Assembly: GCA_031399065.1 (NCBI GenBank)
Contig: JANNOM010000048.1
Location: forward strand, 272,064 to 336,063
Direction: 5' to 3'
Length of the DNA stretch: 64,000 bases
Source: JADCRZ01 sp031399065
GTDB taxonomy: Bacteria > Bacteroidota > Bacteroidia > Chitinophagales > Chitinophagaceae
Positions within the stretch are counted from its first letter, which is position 1. The number at the start of each line of letters is the position of its first letter. Made by a program: the position numbers and the translations under genes. Under the pieces are notes generated by a model. It was not told the DNA's origin, did no database searches, and saw nothing but the letters and a program-made list of their open reading frames with translations. Below are positions 10,132 to 19,483 of the stretch, one piece after another.

Positions 10132-10959
10132 ATGAATGGTATAACTACATCAGAAATGATAAAATCATGCGACCGTGAACCTCATTCGCTGCTAAAGCCG
10201 TTTATCAGTCATTATGTTTACAGAAGCATACAAGTGCCAAAAGGACGTGCTATAAAAAAATCCATGCCCCTGCGACATACCAGTTCCATCGATTTTTTCC
10301 TGGGGGAAGAGTATGACACTATAGATCTCCAGACAGAGCAGACGGAGCCTTTTCTCCGATGTACTATCCGCGGCCCCCGTACCTATAAAAAATATTATAT
10401 TTTACTGAAAGGTCACTTTATATCCTTTACTATTAAGTTTCATCCTACGGGCCTCTACCGTTTATTAGGCATACCCATGTTCCATTTTGCCAATGAAGCG
10501 GTAAATGGCCAGGATATCATTCAACTGCCCCTGGGCCGTATGGAAGAAAATCTATTGGGTGCCCGGGATATAGATAGCTGCATACGCATTACGGAAAGTT
10601 ACCTGTTGCCCCTTGCGGACAAGCGTTTGCACCTGCCCGTTACTACCGAGAATATCGCCCAGAAAATACTTCACAAGAAGGGCCAGGTGCATATTACGCT
10701 GCTGGCAAAGGAACATAATCTTTCTTTGCGCCAGGTAGAAAGGAATTTTATCCGGGAGGTAGGTATTTCTCCCAAAACCTATTCCCGTATGCTTCGCTTT
10801 GATAATCTGCTTAAATCGCGCATTGCACGTCCGGGCTCCAAATGGACATCGCTTGCTCTTGAATCAGATTATTTCGACCAGATGCACCTCGTTAAAGAGT
10901 TCAGGCATTTTTTAGGCATAACTCCTTCGGCTTTCGTTGCATCCGATTTTGCTTTCTAG
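10132..10959 (+). CDS. AraC-family transcriptional regulator
   Basis: This 275-residue protein has an N-terminal effector-type domain resembling the DUF6597 domain of many Bacteroidota AraC proteins and a C-terminal double helix-turn-helix at about residues 175-270. The recognition region includes LAKEHNLSLRQVERNF and the later FDQMHLVKEFRHFLGITPS segment typical of AraC/XylS. No metabolic operon is linked, and it converges with the T9SS protein gene nine bases away. Its regulon and ligand are not visible. Confidence 0.88.
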   Translation: MNGITTSEMIKSCDREPHSLLKPFISHYVYRSIQVPKGRAIKKSMPLRHTSSIDFFLGEEYDTIDLQTEQTEPFLRCTIRGPRTYKKYYILLKGHFISFTIKFHPTGLYRLLGIPMFHFANEAVNGQDIIQLPLGRMEENLLGARDIDSCIRITESYLLPLADKRLHLPVTTENIAQKILHKKGQVHITLLAKEHNLSLRQVERNFIREVGISPKTYSRMLRFDNLLKSRIARPGSKWTSLALESDYFDQMHLVKEFRHFLGITPSAFVASDFAF

Positions 10960-10968
10960 CAGCAACAT

Positions 10969-13911
10969 CTACTGCTTTATTATCTTAAATACTTTCATTC
11001 CCTCATTACTGTTTACGTGCAGCATATATAACCCGCTTCCAAGTGTTTGCAAAGGTATATTGACCGCGTTTCCGCTTGCCGGCCTGCCGCGAAGACGCCA
11101 TACTTCCATGCCATTGCCATTATACAGTATAAGTGATTCGATCGTGACAGTACTGCTGTTATAACGCAGCGTAGCGGGCCCGGAAGATGGATTGGGAACT
11201 ACCGTGATTGTATTCTGCTGCGTAAATGCGTCCAGGAATACTGTTTTGCTGTAGCTGCTTCTACCGTCATGATCGTATTGAAGCACACGGTAATAATGGC
11301 GGCCACCTGCTCCCGGATTTACCATACAACTATACGCAGTATTACCAGATGCGTTAACGGTGCATACATCCTTAAAAATTGAGCCGTCCATACTATGCTG
11401 CACTATATAGTTTTTAACATCCTGCTGCTCAGCCACCAGCCAGCTTACTTTTGCCTGCCCCGCCACAACCCATTGTGCATCTACGTTCAGCCATTTTACC
11501 GGAAGTACACCGGCCGCTTTATTAATAAAGAAATTACTAAAGCCGTTTACTGAGATTTCAACATAATAACCGCCCGCCACTTCGCCCCAAGATACGGGAG
11601 TTATAAATTCATCCGCGGCTACCGGTGTGTAAACAGGCGGCACTCCGGACGTATGCGGTTGTTTTATTACACCGAGGTTTTCCGGTGTCAGTATCGTTGG
11701 ATCGGCTGCTTTTATGCGGTCAAATTCTGCCTGGGTAAAATAGAGACGTACCATCGTGGTGGCGCCTCCGGTAAGGTCGCGTTCCGGAATAATGGTATAG
11801 TTTCTATCCAGGTATGGATTTCCGGCGGTAGTTCTGATAGGCGTTAACAGATTATGCCTGTACACCTGCGTTTGTACCGTTCCGAAATTGTAATTATCTA
11901 CTATACTGGTAACGGGCGTCCAGCCGGTGCCAGCTCCCGTGTACGCTTCAAACAAGCTCCATTGAGCTGTCAAGCCATTAAGTATGTAAGGTGGGAGCGT
12001 TGTGGCAAAATTGCTTAGTGCAAGCAACTTTTTAACCGGTGGAGTATAATCGTATACATCCAGATTATCCAGGTGACGCATGTATACGTTCTGACCAGTG
12101 GTATTGGGAACTGTAGGCCGGGAATCATTCCAGGCTATTACAGCTGTTCCATCCTCACCCATAGCGGTAAAAGGCCTTTCCGGACCATACACATTTCCGA
12201 GGGCACGACCCATGGCACCCCATACCAGTTTGGCGCCATTATCGACCGGGCTGGCGCGGATATACCGGCCGTACTCGCTGATATAAAAAAGTGCATTACC
12301 CGTCTGGTCCATCGAAATGGCGGGTTGGTCGTACGTGATGTTCGCAGTCTGAAACCCGGTGCTTAATTCACGGCCAATAGTAATGCCTTCTTTACTGGCG
12401 GTATTGATTTCCACTTTGTACTTATTTGCACTAACCAGCCTGGACTTCAGTTCCTGTATCAACACCGTTCCGCTGTTGGTGTATGCGGGAGAGAGCACTT
12501 TTGCGGTTAATAAAGCCCGGTCTCCTCCGCCTGTCAACTGGAAATCATAATAGTAAATACTCGATGCCAGCAAAGTGTCCCGTACAGTTTCAACCGTATC
12601 CAGACCAGCCGGGGGAGTTATGTTATAAGCCCAATAACCGTTGATGCTATCGGATTGTAGCTGGTAAGGAATGCTATCGTAAATTTCGTCAGGCAATCCA
12701 TAGCCATACGTATGAAAAGCAGTTAAGGCACTATTAATGTACTTCCTTCTCACAACGGCAAATACATTCGCATTTACATTACCCCCTGTTGTTACCATCG
12801 TACCTTTAGGATAATAAAGGTCATAGAGGGGATTCGCATCTGAATAGGTATCCAGCAATAAAAAACCCTCGCCGCCATTCTCGATCACCTGGTTGGGTAC
12901 CACGTAGGGAAGACATACCTGGGAATAAAAGAAGGCATGGAAATCATACAATCCCACTACACTGTCCTTTTTATAGACCCGTTCAATGATGCTGGTAGAC
13001 GCCAGGTCGCTTACTCTGCGCCGTACTGTGGCTCTGGAATCTTTCTTAACCCGGCATAATTTATTATAGGCAACATGGGGGCCACGCAACGGTTGCGCGG
13101 CGTTGCGTTCAAAAGTCCAAACGATCCCGCATCCTCCCTGCAGGTCCGGGTAAATAAAAAAGTTCTTTACATTGTCTTCCACGAAGTTGAAGTATTTACG
13201 TACCCCGCAGGAACTGATGTCTGTTCCCTGGCTATTGTCCGGGTCCATTTTGCGACCACCATACGATTTCATGATGCCACCCTCGTCACGGTAACACATT
13301 GTATATACGTCATTGCTTGCAAACCCATTTCTTATAAACCCGAGAAAAAAACCCCTGTTACCGTCGGCAATTAATTGCGGTGCCAAATACTGGTAGGAAT
13401 CCGAAGAACTTCCTTCTGCTGCCACAAAACCCGTATTGGCAAACACGCTGGAGCCATCGTTACGTACATGCTGTACACAAACCCTGATCTTATTGGTGAC
13501 ACCGGTATTGACTGTATTATTATCCTGCCAGGTAACATAAAAGCCGCCGCTGCTATCCGTACATGCATGGGAGTAATACCTGGCGTCCGTGTTTTGCGGA
13601 GGATTGAACTGCTGGTTATCCGGCCCCGTTGCCACCGGTATACCGTTCACAGCCCATAGCACATTCCCTTCCTTATCATATTTTTGCGCATAGATGTCTA
13701 TGTTATTGGAAATGGGCCGACTGTCTTCCCAGATCACTATATAACCGCTATCCGGGTAGCTGCGCAGAACAATACTATTACCCTGACTTCTGGCTTCAAC
13801 CGAAACCGGCATAGCCAGGCTGTCGTAAAACTGATTGTTTTTGTCGCTCCATTGAGCATTTGTTCCTGTTGCCAGCAGGCATACGAAAATGGCTATGTAA
13901 ACTTTGTTCAT
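10969..13911 (-). CDS. Large T9SS-secreted protein with C-terminal sorting domain
   Basis: The chosen start gives about 980 residues: an ATG six codons inside the longest frame begins directly with the signal peptide, which ends at NAQ. The last 80 residues form a type A sorting domain of the type IX system: VVPNPSSGPATLRY, then LYNGNGMEVWRL and a final segment GSGLYMLHVNSNEGMKVFKI. The body contains repeated beta-propeller-like stretches with W-D-x-R motifs (IVIWEDSRP, TAVIAWNDSRP) that often occur in secreted repeat proteins. It is therefore probably exported across the outer membrane and anchored or released. No enzymatic motif was recognised. Confidence 0.85.
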   Translation of the reverse strand: MNKVYIAIFVCLLATGTNAQWSDKNNQFYDSLAMPVSVEARSQGNSIVLRSYPDSGYIVIWEDSRPISNNIDIYAQKYDKEGNVLWAVNGIPVATGPDNQQFNPPQNTDARYYSHACTDSSGGFYVTWQDNNTVNTGVTNKIRVCVQHVRNDGSSVFANTGFVAAEGSSSDSYQYLAPQLIADGNRGFFLGFIRNGFASNDVYTMCYRDEGGIMKSYGGRKMDPDNSQGTDISSCGVRKYFNFVEDNVKNFFIYPDLQGGCGIVWTFERNAAQPLRGPHVAYNKLCRVKKDSRATVRRRVSDLASTSIIERVYKKDSVVGLYDFHAFFYSQVCLPYVVPNQVIENGGEGFLLLDTYSDANPLYDLYYPKGTMVTTGGNVNANVFAVVRRKYINSALTAFHTYGYGLPDEIYDSIPYQLQSDSINGYWAYNITPPAGLDTVETVRDTLLASSIYYYDFQLTGGGDRALLTAKVLSPAYTNSGTVLIQELKSRLVSANKYKVEINTASKEGITIGRELSTGFQTANITYDQPAISMDQTGNALFYISEYGRYIRASPVDNGAKLVWGAMGRALGNVYGPERPFTAMGEDGTAVIAWNDSRPTVPNTTGQNVYMRHLDNLDVYDYTPPVKKLLALSNFATTLPPYILNGLTAQWSLFEAYTGAGTGWTPVTSIVDNYNFGTVQTQVYRHNLLTPIRTTAGNPYLDRNYTIIPERDLTGGATTMVRLYFTQAEFDRIKAADPTILTPENLGVIKQPHTSGVPPVYTPVAADEFITPVSWGEVAGGYYVEISVNGFSNFFINKAAGVLPVKWLNVDAQWVVAGQAKVSWLVAEQQDVKNYIVQHSMDGSIFKDVCTVNASGNTAYSCMVNPGAGGRHYYRVLQYDHDGRSSYSKTVFLDAFTQQNTITVVPNPSSGPATLRYNSSTVTIESLILYNGNGMEVWRLRGRPASGNAVNIPLQTLGSGLYMLHVNSNEGMKVFKIIKQ

Positions 13912-14104
13912 AATATCAACGGATAACAAGAAGCAAAGTTCATGACCTATTATATCATAAAATAGTAAAAAAACGTCTTTTGATAGTAAAAAAGCGACGT
14001 CGCCATTCCCCGGATTGCCCCATCAACCATCAGTGTGGATAAGAGAAATAGCGTTTGACTTAAACCCCCTGACACCGTCACCCATAGTATCGACATCCGC
14101 ACCT

Positions 14105-15982
14105 TTAAAAGCTACCAGTATCCGGAGCAGGCTTATGCTTCGTTTTTTCTTCCGGTTTCTTGTGTATTTTCTCTGGCTTTTTCCTCTTCTGCAAAGGCTC
14201 CGGGTAATATAGTTCGGGGATATCTATATCGATATCAGGATCTGCTATATGTATCTTTTTCATCCTGAAGTTAAAACGGGGCATCTGGGCCATGTGCCTG
14301 GAAAGTAAAGAATCCATTACCTTCCGGTTAAAATGCTGATTTATTTCGAACATGTGCTTGTGCAGCCGATCTGATTCGAACGCCCGCTTTTGCATACTGA
14401 TGATAGAGTCTTTATTGATCCTTAATTTGCTTATATTTCTTTGCATATCCCTGGATGCCCGCTGGAGGTCTTCTGAAGCCCGCAAAAGATCTTTGCGCAT
14501 TTTCGCCATGGAAGAATCTCTTTTCACTTTATGTATTCTAAGTTCTTTCATTACCACCCGGCGAATAGAATCAGCCTTTATTCTGCTCATCGTTATGGCT
14601 ATTTCATTTTCAATCATATCCATATTATCAGGCAATATAGTTATATCCGACTCTGATAAGGCAGGTGGTGTAGGCGGAACAGGAGGGATGGGCGCATTAG
14701 GAGAAACAGGAACCGCTGGCGGTACAGGGGGTACGGGTGCTGCCGGTGACATGGGCGGTACTTGCGGTATGGTTGGCACTGTCGGAGGAGCCGATTTCTT
14801 AGGTGTTGTATCCGGCTGGTTCTCTGGCAATATATCCTTTATGTTGAGCGGACGTAACCCGGTATCTGAAGCAAGCATCCAGGCACTATTATCTTTATGT
14901 AGCAGTGTTTTGTTTACTACGCGTTGTTTTACTAACGGTTTATCCCCGACTGGCTTCAGCGCTACCAGCATTATGATTACGGTAAGGGCACCCAATACCA
15001 GTACCGATTTTTCAGGTAGGCCGGGTTTGCCATTTTCATTACTCAAAATCCTTTTCACCCTGTTAAGCAGATGTCCTTTTACGGCTGCAAACCCCATAGC
15101 AGGGCGAACCGATATATTATACTCACCCGATGCCACCAGTGCTTTAATATAGTCTTTCCTGTCTGCACTGGCTGCCACTGCCATATCATCGCAGCAGTAT
15201 TCACGCTCCCTTCTAAGCAGCGACGATAGCCAAAGCAGGGCGGGGTTAAAGAAAAAGATAACACCTGCCATACATTGTATCAGGTTTACGAAATAATCGA
15301 ACCGCCTTATATGCGCGAGTTCGTGTAATAATACTGCTTCTACTTCCTGCGGAGACAGGCCGGTAAAAAAGCCCGCCGGCACCAGGATCACCGGCTTGAA
15401 AGCTCCGACCGTCATAGGGATCTTTGCTATAGCAGATTCCAGTAAGATCACTTTTTTCCGGATACCCATTTTTTCTGCCAGCATCCATACCCTTCCCTGC
15501 CACATCAGGTTGGATGTGGTACGGTAATGTTTCATACGGTTAGTGGTATAAATATCGAGCGACATTTTTAACAGCTTAAAAGAGAATACGATAAACCAGG
15601 CATTTGTCAGCAGCGAAGCGTGCCCCACCAGGTAGATATATAGCTCCCTTATAAACCCAGGCTGTGCGGCAACAGCGGCTTCCCTGCTAATGGTATACAT
15701 GCTTTGCCAGCCCATTGCAGCGGGCACCGTATTAGCCAGCACAGGATCTGACAGGCGTTGCCATATCGTATAGAATGTAAATGCCGACACCGCCAGGAAA
15801 AGGCTGAAAACCGATAGCAGCAGGTTATATCTCAATACCGGGGAAGACCGCCTGGTAAACATCAGGACACAAGCCGCCAGGGCAGCAGCCAGCAGTCCCT
15901 GCCACAATGAATGCAGCAGCGTTTGAGATAGAGCGGATGAAAGTTCCGGTGTAAATATCCAGTTGTTCAGAACGGTCTGCAT
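14105..15982 (-). CDS. M56-family (BlaR1-like) membrane metallopeptidase with proline-rich and coiled-coil tail
   Basis: The 625-residue protein has four hydrophobic segments at about residues 25-42, 50-75, 122-142 and 326-343. The zinc peptidase motif HELAH is at 220-224, and a second acidic site EYCCDD lies at 261-266. It follows a BlaI-type repressor gene by 22 bases, the usual gene pair of BlaR1/MecR1 systems. The beta-lactam-binding sensor domain of BlaR1 is absent. Residues 389-441 instead form a run of PVPPVPP-like proline repeats, followed by a charged, helical region rich in Arg, Lys, Met and Ser at 450-565 and a basic Pro/Lys tail. The signal sensed is unknown; the tail may replace the penicillin-binding sensor. 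Confidence 0.85.
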   Translation of the reverse strand: MQTVLNNWIFTPELSSALSQTLLHSLWQGLLAAALAACVLMFTRRSSPVLRYNLLLSVFSLFLAVSAFTFYTIWQRLSDPVLANTVPAAMGWQSMYTISREAAVAAQPGFIRELYIYLVGHASLLTNAWFIVFSFKLLKMSLDIYTTNRMKHYRTTSNLMWQGRVWMLAEKMGIRKKVILLESAIAKIPMTVGAFKPVILVPAGFFTGLSPQEVEAVLLHELAHIRRFDYFVNLIQCMAGVIFFFNPALLWLSSLLRREREYCCDDMAVAASADRKDYIKALVASGEYNISVRPAMGFAAVKGHLLNRVKRILSNENGKPGLPEKSVLVLGALTVIIMLVALKPVGDKPLVKQRVVNKTLLHKDNSAWMLASDTGLRPLNIKDILPENQPDTTPKKSAPPTVPTIPQVPPMSPAAPVPPVPPAVPVSPNAPIPPVPPTPPALSESDITILPDNMDMIENEIAITMSRIKADSIRRVVMKELRIHKVKRDSSMAKMRKDLLRASEDLQRASRDMQRNISKLRINKDSIISMQKRAFESDRLHKHMFEINQHFNRKVMDSLLSRHMAQMPRFNFRMKKIHIADPDIDIDIPELYYPEPLQKRKKPEKIHKKPEEKTKHKPAPDTGSF

Positions 15983-16004
15983 AAAAACGATTTTATTGGT
16001 GAAT

Positions 16005-16403
16005 TTATTTATCCAGTTTATCGATCATCTTTTTGATAGCTTCGAGTTCGGCTTTGGACGTTTTTTTATTGCCCAGCAACTGCATCATTAGCGAAGCGGC
16101 CGAACCATTATACATATTTTCCACAAACCGGTCGAGCAGGAAGCTTTTCGTGCGGGATTCCTCCACTGCCGCATGATATACATGCTTCATCTGGCTTTCG
16201 TCCCGCTTCAGCAATCCCTTTTCCACCATTATCTGCATCAGCTTAAGCGTGGAAGTATATTGCACTTCTCTTTTCTGCTCGTTGAGCTGTTCATTTACAA
16301 ACCGGACGGTGGAAGCACCATGCTTCCATATTACCTGGAGAATTTCCAATTCCGACCGCGTCGGCTCCGAACCCTTATTGCTTTCAGATGATTTTCCTTT
16401 CAT
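16005..16403 (-). CDS. BlaI/MecI/CopY-family transcriptional repressor
   Basis: From the ATG at 16403 the product is 132 residues: a winged-helix DNA-binding domain at about residues 10-80 (TRSELEILQVIWKHG, then VQYTSTLKLMQIMVEKG) and a C-terminal dimerisation region. It fits the BlaI family, which is cleaved after the partner M56 protease senses a signal. The longer reading frame adds 26 residues upstream that are unlike the family. A perfect 12-bp palindrome at 16423-16434 lies 20 bases upstream of the start and is a candidate operator. The downstream M56 gene is probably cotranscribed. Confidence 0.9.
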   Translation of the reverse strand: MKGKSSESNKGSEPTRSELEILQVIWKHGASTVRFVNEQLNEQKREVQYTSTLKLMQIMVEKGLLKRDESQMKHVYHAAVEESRTKSFLLDRFVENMYNGSAASLMMQLLGNKKTSKAELEAIKKMIDKLDK

Positions 16404-16422
16404 ACTATGAAGGTAGGAAACT

Positions 16423-16434
16423 TTTCGTACGAAA
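16423..16434. promoter_or_regulatory. Perfect palindrome TTTCGTACGAAA, candidate BlaI operator
   Basis: The twelve bases are self-complementary and lie between the divergent BlaI and DEAD-box helicase genes. The adjacent sequence also repeats AGTTTC on the minus strand. Location directly in front of a BlaI-type gene suggests autoregulation; the half-site differs from the classic TACA/TGTA of BlaI and CopY operators. Confidence 0.5.
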
Positions 16435-16462
16435 CTAATATTACCCAAAAAAATTTTTAAAC

Positions 16463-16470
16463 TACCTTCG
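16463..16470 (+). promoter_or_regulatory. Possible -7 box (TACCTTCG) of the DEAD-box helicase gene
   Basis: TACCTTCG is one base off the TAnnTTTG pattern and ends 20 bases before the helicase ATG. No convincing -33 element was seen, so the call is weak. Confidence 0.3.
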
Positions 16471-16490
16471 CCGCTGATCAATCGTGTTAT

Positions 16491-17822
16491 ATGACGTTCA
16501 GTGATTTGAATCTTAACAAGTCTTTGCTTGATGCACTATCGGACCTGGGCTTCACCACGCCCACTACCATACAGGGCAAAGTGTTTTCCGTAGCCATGTC
16601 GGGAAAAGACCTATGTGGCATAGCGCAGACAGGTACCGGTAAAACCTTCGCTTACCTGCTGCCCCTGCTCCGGCAACTTAGTTTTTCAAAGGGCAGATCG
16701 CCCCAGCTCCTTATTATAGTACCCACCCGCGAACTGGTGGCACAGGTGGTTGCATCCGTAAAGGAACTCACCACCTATATGACCCTGGAAGCCGTAGGTG
16801 TATATGGTGGCGTAAACATGAATACCCAGCGGCAGCAGGTGGAAAACGGAATGGATGTACTGGTAGCCACCCCCGGGCGACTGTACGACCTTGCACTGAG
16901 CGGATCGCTTAAACTGAGTGGCATTAAAAAACTGGTGATCGACGAAGTGGATGAAATGTTTAACCTTGGGTTCAGAACACAATTAAGGAATATCCTCGAC
17001 CTGCTGCCTCCCAAACGCCAGAACCTGGTATTCTCAGCCACCATTACCACTGAAGTGGAAATGCTGTTGGACGAATACTTCAATAGCCCCGTAAAAATTG
17101 AAGCTGCCCCTACCGGCACTCCTTTGGAAAATATAGATCAAACGGCATATTATCTTCCCAATTTTTATACTAAAGTAAACCTGCTGGAGTTATTGCTCGA
17201 ACAGGATAAGGGGATGAATAAAGTACTCGTTTTTGTTGCCACTAAACAGCTGGCCGACCAGCTATACGAACAATTATCAAAGCGCTTCCCGGAGCAGGCG
17301 GGTGTTATTCATTCCAATAAAGAACAGAACCATCGATTCAATACTGTAAAGCAGTTTCAGAACGGCACTTACCGCTTCGTAATAGCGACCGACATTATAG
17401 CACGCGGACTGGATATTTCAGAAGTGAGTCATGTGATCAACTTCGACACCCCGGAAGTACCGGAAAACTATATCCACCGCATTGGCAGAACGGGCCGTGC
17501 CGATAAAAAAGGAATAGCTATTACCTTTATAACAGAAAAAGAAAAGCCCAACCAGGATAAAATAGAAACGCTCATGAAGTATACCATCCCGGTAGCGGAG
17601 TTGCCGATGAACCTTGAGATCTCAGAAATACTTACCGACGACGAAAAGCCGAAAGGCAATCTGAAAGAGATCAATGTGAAAATTCCAAAACGGGAAGCGG
17701 CAGGTCCTGCATTTCATGAAAAATCCGCCAAGAATAAAAAGGTAAATCATAAAGTGCGTTATGCTGATAAGATGATGGCTAAATATGGTAAACCGAAAAC
17801 AAGAGGTGCTAAAAAGAAATAA
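16491..17822 (+). CDS. DEAD-box ATP-dependent RNA helicase
   Basis: All expected helicase motifs are present in 443 residues: a Q motif with TTIQ near residue 26, motif I AQTGTGKT at 45-52, motif Ia PTREL at 78-82, motif II as DEVD at 151-154, motif III SAT at 182-184, and the C-terminal HRIGRTGR. A basic tail of about 60 residues follows, typical of RhlE/CshA-like proteins that act on structured RNA during ribosome assembly, cold adaptation or decay. The DEVD form in motif II is a variant of DEAD that keeps the two metal-binding acids. The gene is divergent from the BlaI gene and shares its promoter region. Confidence 0.93.
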   Translation: MTFSDLNLNKSLLDALSDLGFTTPTTIQGKVFSVAMSGKDLCGIAQTGTGKTFAYLLPLLRQLSFSKGRSPQLLIIVPTRELVAQVVASVKELTTYMTLEAVGVYGGVNMNTQRQQVENGMDVLVATPGRLYDLALSGSLKLSGIKKLVIDEVDEMFNLGFRTQLRNILDLLPPKRQNLVFSATITTEVEMLLDEYFNSPVKIEAAPTGTPLENIDQTAYYLPNFYTKVNLLELLLEQDKGMNKVLVFVATKQLADQLYEQLSKRFPEQAGVIHSNKEQNHRFNTVKQFQNGTYRFVIATDIIARGLDISEVSHVINFDTPEVPENYIHRIGRTGRADKKGIAITFITEKEKPNQDKIETLMKYTIPVAELPMNLEISEILTDDEKPKGNLKEINVKIPKREAAGPAFHEKSAKNKKVNHKVRYADKMMAKYGKPKTRGAKKK

Positions 17823-17971
17823 TTACTCTTAATAGACATCTCCACCCAAACCCCCATTGTATATTGTTTCTCTAAAACCAGTACAAGCAGACATTAATTT
17901 TATTCGGTTCTGTGGAAAAAAGGGGGTGCTCATTCACTGAAAGATTGTATTTAACACACACTTAATTAACA

Positions 17972-18655
17972 TTACCATAAGCTACTCATTCCTAAAAAAT
18001 ACCTTGTTACATCTATACTTAGAAAGAATATAATTAAAATAATCATCAGCCTGACAATCCACTTACCAAGTCTGTCTACCCATTGCTCGATCTTAGTTGA
18101 GTACTTAATTACAAAAGATTCATTCCTTATGAATACAAGTTGAATAATTAATAATGGAGCTATGTAAATAAATGTATATAGACTGAATGACAAAATCGAT
18201 ATGAGCGTCGTTAGATTGGATTGCTCCATTTTTGCAATAAAAGCGAAGTAGGGAATAGCCGTTGGTATATCGGACAAAGTGGAACCTATGCCCAGTAAAA
18301 CAACACCCCCTGATGTAAGATACTCCACCAGAGACTTTCTTTTTCCTGTTTTGCCAGAACCGCTTTTCACTAAATATATTATTCCAAGTATAATGACTAT
18401 TATTTCAATTACTATTGTCCAGATGTTAGTAGTAATATAGATAGATGAAAGCCATTTTTTTAATGGTGCGGAAATACCCAAAAAAAGGGCTAAGCCTGCC
18501 AACAAATAAGTTAAATATGTCGATACAATAAATAGTAAAGAGACTTTGGATGACCTAGTTTTTATGAGCAATAACAGCTGAGTAACGATTGTCGCAGGAT
18601 TCAGGCTATCGAGAAATGCCGTTACCAGTAAAAAATATATAAATTGGGTGTTCAT
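17972..18655 (-). CDS. Multi-pass membrane protein resembling GAP/LysE-superfamily transporters
   Basis: The 227-residue product has about six hydrophobic segments. The first contains FLDSLNPATI, similar to the D-x-x-NP-x-x-x motif in the first helix of GAP/SfLAP- and DsbD/CcdA-like proteins. It is the last gene of the minus-strand efflux block and comes 69 bases after the LytTR regulator stop. A transport role is inferred only from this fold resemblance. The local sequence is A+T-rich compared with the flanks. Confidence 0.55.
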   Translation of the reverse strand: MNTQFIYFLLVTAFLDSLNPATIVTQLLLLIKTRSSKVSLLFIVSTYLTYLLAGLALFLGISAPLKKWLSSIYITTNIWTIVIEIIVIILGIIYLVKSGSGKTGKRKSLVEYLTSGGVVLLGIGSTLSDIPTAIPYFAFIAKMEQSNLTTLISILSFSLYTFIYIAPLLIIQLVFIRNESFVIKYSTKIEQWVDRLGKWIVRLMIILIIFFLSIDVTRYFLGMSSLW

Positions 18656-18724
18656 AATCAGGTAACAACCCGGTTGCTTTTAAGGAAGCACTAAGCGACC
18701 GAATTGACTTTGTTAATTACAGGG

Positions 18725-19483
18725 TCATTTGTTTAGCCAATCTTTAAAGGCATTTGACTTATCCCTGCTTACAATAATTTCTTCATCCACCACAGGACTC
18801 AATTCTAACCTAAGCCTTCCGTTAAAATATGTATGAATTTTGGCAATTGCTTTGGAACATATAATATATTGTCGTGTAACGCGAAAAAATAACCCAGGAT
18901 TTACCTCATGCTCTATCTCCTCCATGGTCTGATCGATAAAATATTTCTGACCAGCATGAGTCACTAAAAAAGAGCTTTTAAACTCCGAGCCAAAATAAGC
19001 TATTTCATCCGCAGCTATAGAAATAAGTGTACTCCGGTAGTTTACAAGGTACCGCGACCTATGAACCGGTCGACGTAAATTAATCTGGCTGAGCAATTGC
19101 AATAGCGTCTTATGATCGGGGTTGTTTGTTTGCCTTGTAAATTTATTCAATGATTGTTCTAATGCCGCCTTATCAATTGGCTTTAAAAGATAATCGATCG
19201 TGTTTACTTTAAATGCCTGCAGTGCAAATTCATCGTAAGCTGTCGTGAAAATTACGGGAGCTTCGACGTTTACGTTTTTAAATATTTCAAAACTTAATCC
19301 ATCTGTGAGTCTTACATCCATAAAAATAAGGGAAGGACTTTCGTTCTTCGTCAGCCACAATATCGACTCTTTTACCGTCTGTAGTTTGGCCAGAATATTA
19401 ATTGAATACGAAGATTCCATCAACAGTTTTTCCAGCCGCCGTAAATTAGGAAACTCATCTTCTATAATTAAGCTATTGATCAT
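18725..19483 (-). CDS. LytTR-type response regulator
   Basis: The 252-residue protein has an N-terminal receiver domain with the acidic pocket near residues 8-10, phosphoacceptor Asp56 in FMDVRL and the conserved Lys in LLKPID. A C-terminal LytTR DNA-binding domain spans about residues 145-250. It overlaps the upstream LytS-like kinase gene by 11 bases, so the pair is translationally linked. Its position at the end of the RND efflux block suggests it controls that block, but no binding site was established. LytTR regulators usually bind paired 9-bp direct repeats. Confidence 0.92.
   Translation of the reverse strand: MINSLIIEDEFPNLRRLEKLLMESSYSINILAKLQTVKESILWLTKNESPSLIFMDVRLTDGLSFEIFKNVNVEAPVIFTTAYDEFALQAFKVNTIDYLLKPIDKAALEQSLNKFTRQTNNPDHKTLLQLLSQINLRRPVHRSRYLVNYRSTLISIAADEIAYFGSEFKSSFLVTHAGQKYFIDQTMEEIEHEVNPGLFFRVTRQYIICSKAIAKIHTYFNGRLRLELSPVVDEEIIVSRDKSNAFKDWLNK

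Noticed and set aside
14352..15152. Plus-strand open frame opposite the M56 tail, glycine-rich
   Set aside because: The glycine-rich sequence is the antisense of the proline repeats; the real gene is on the minus strand.
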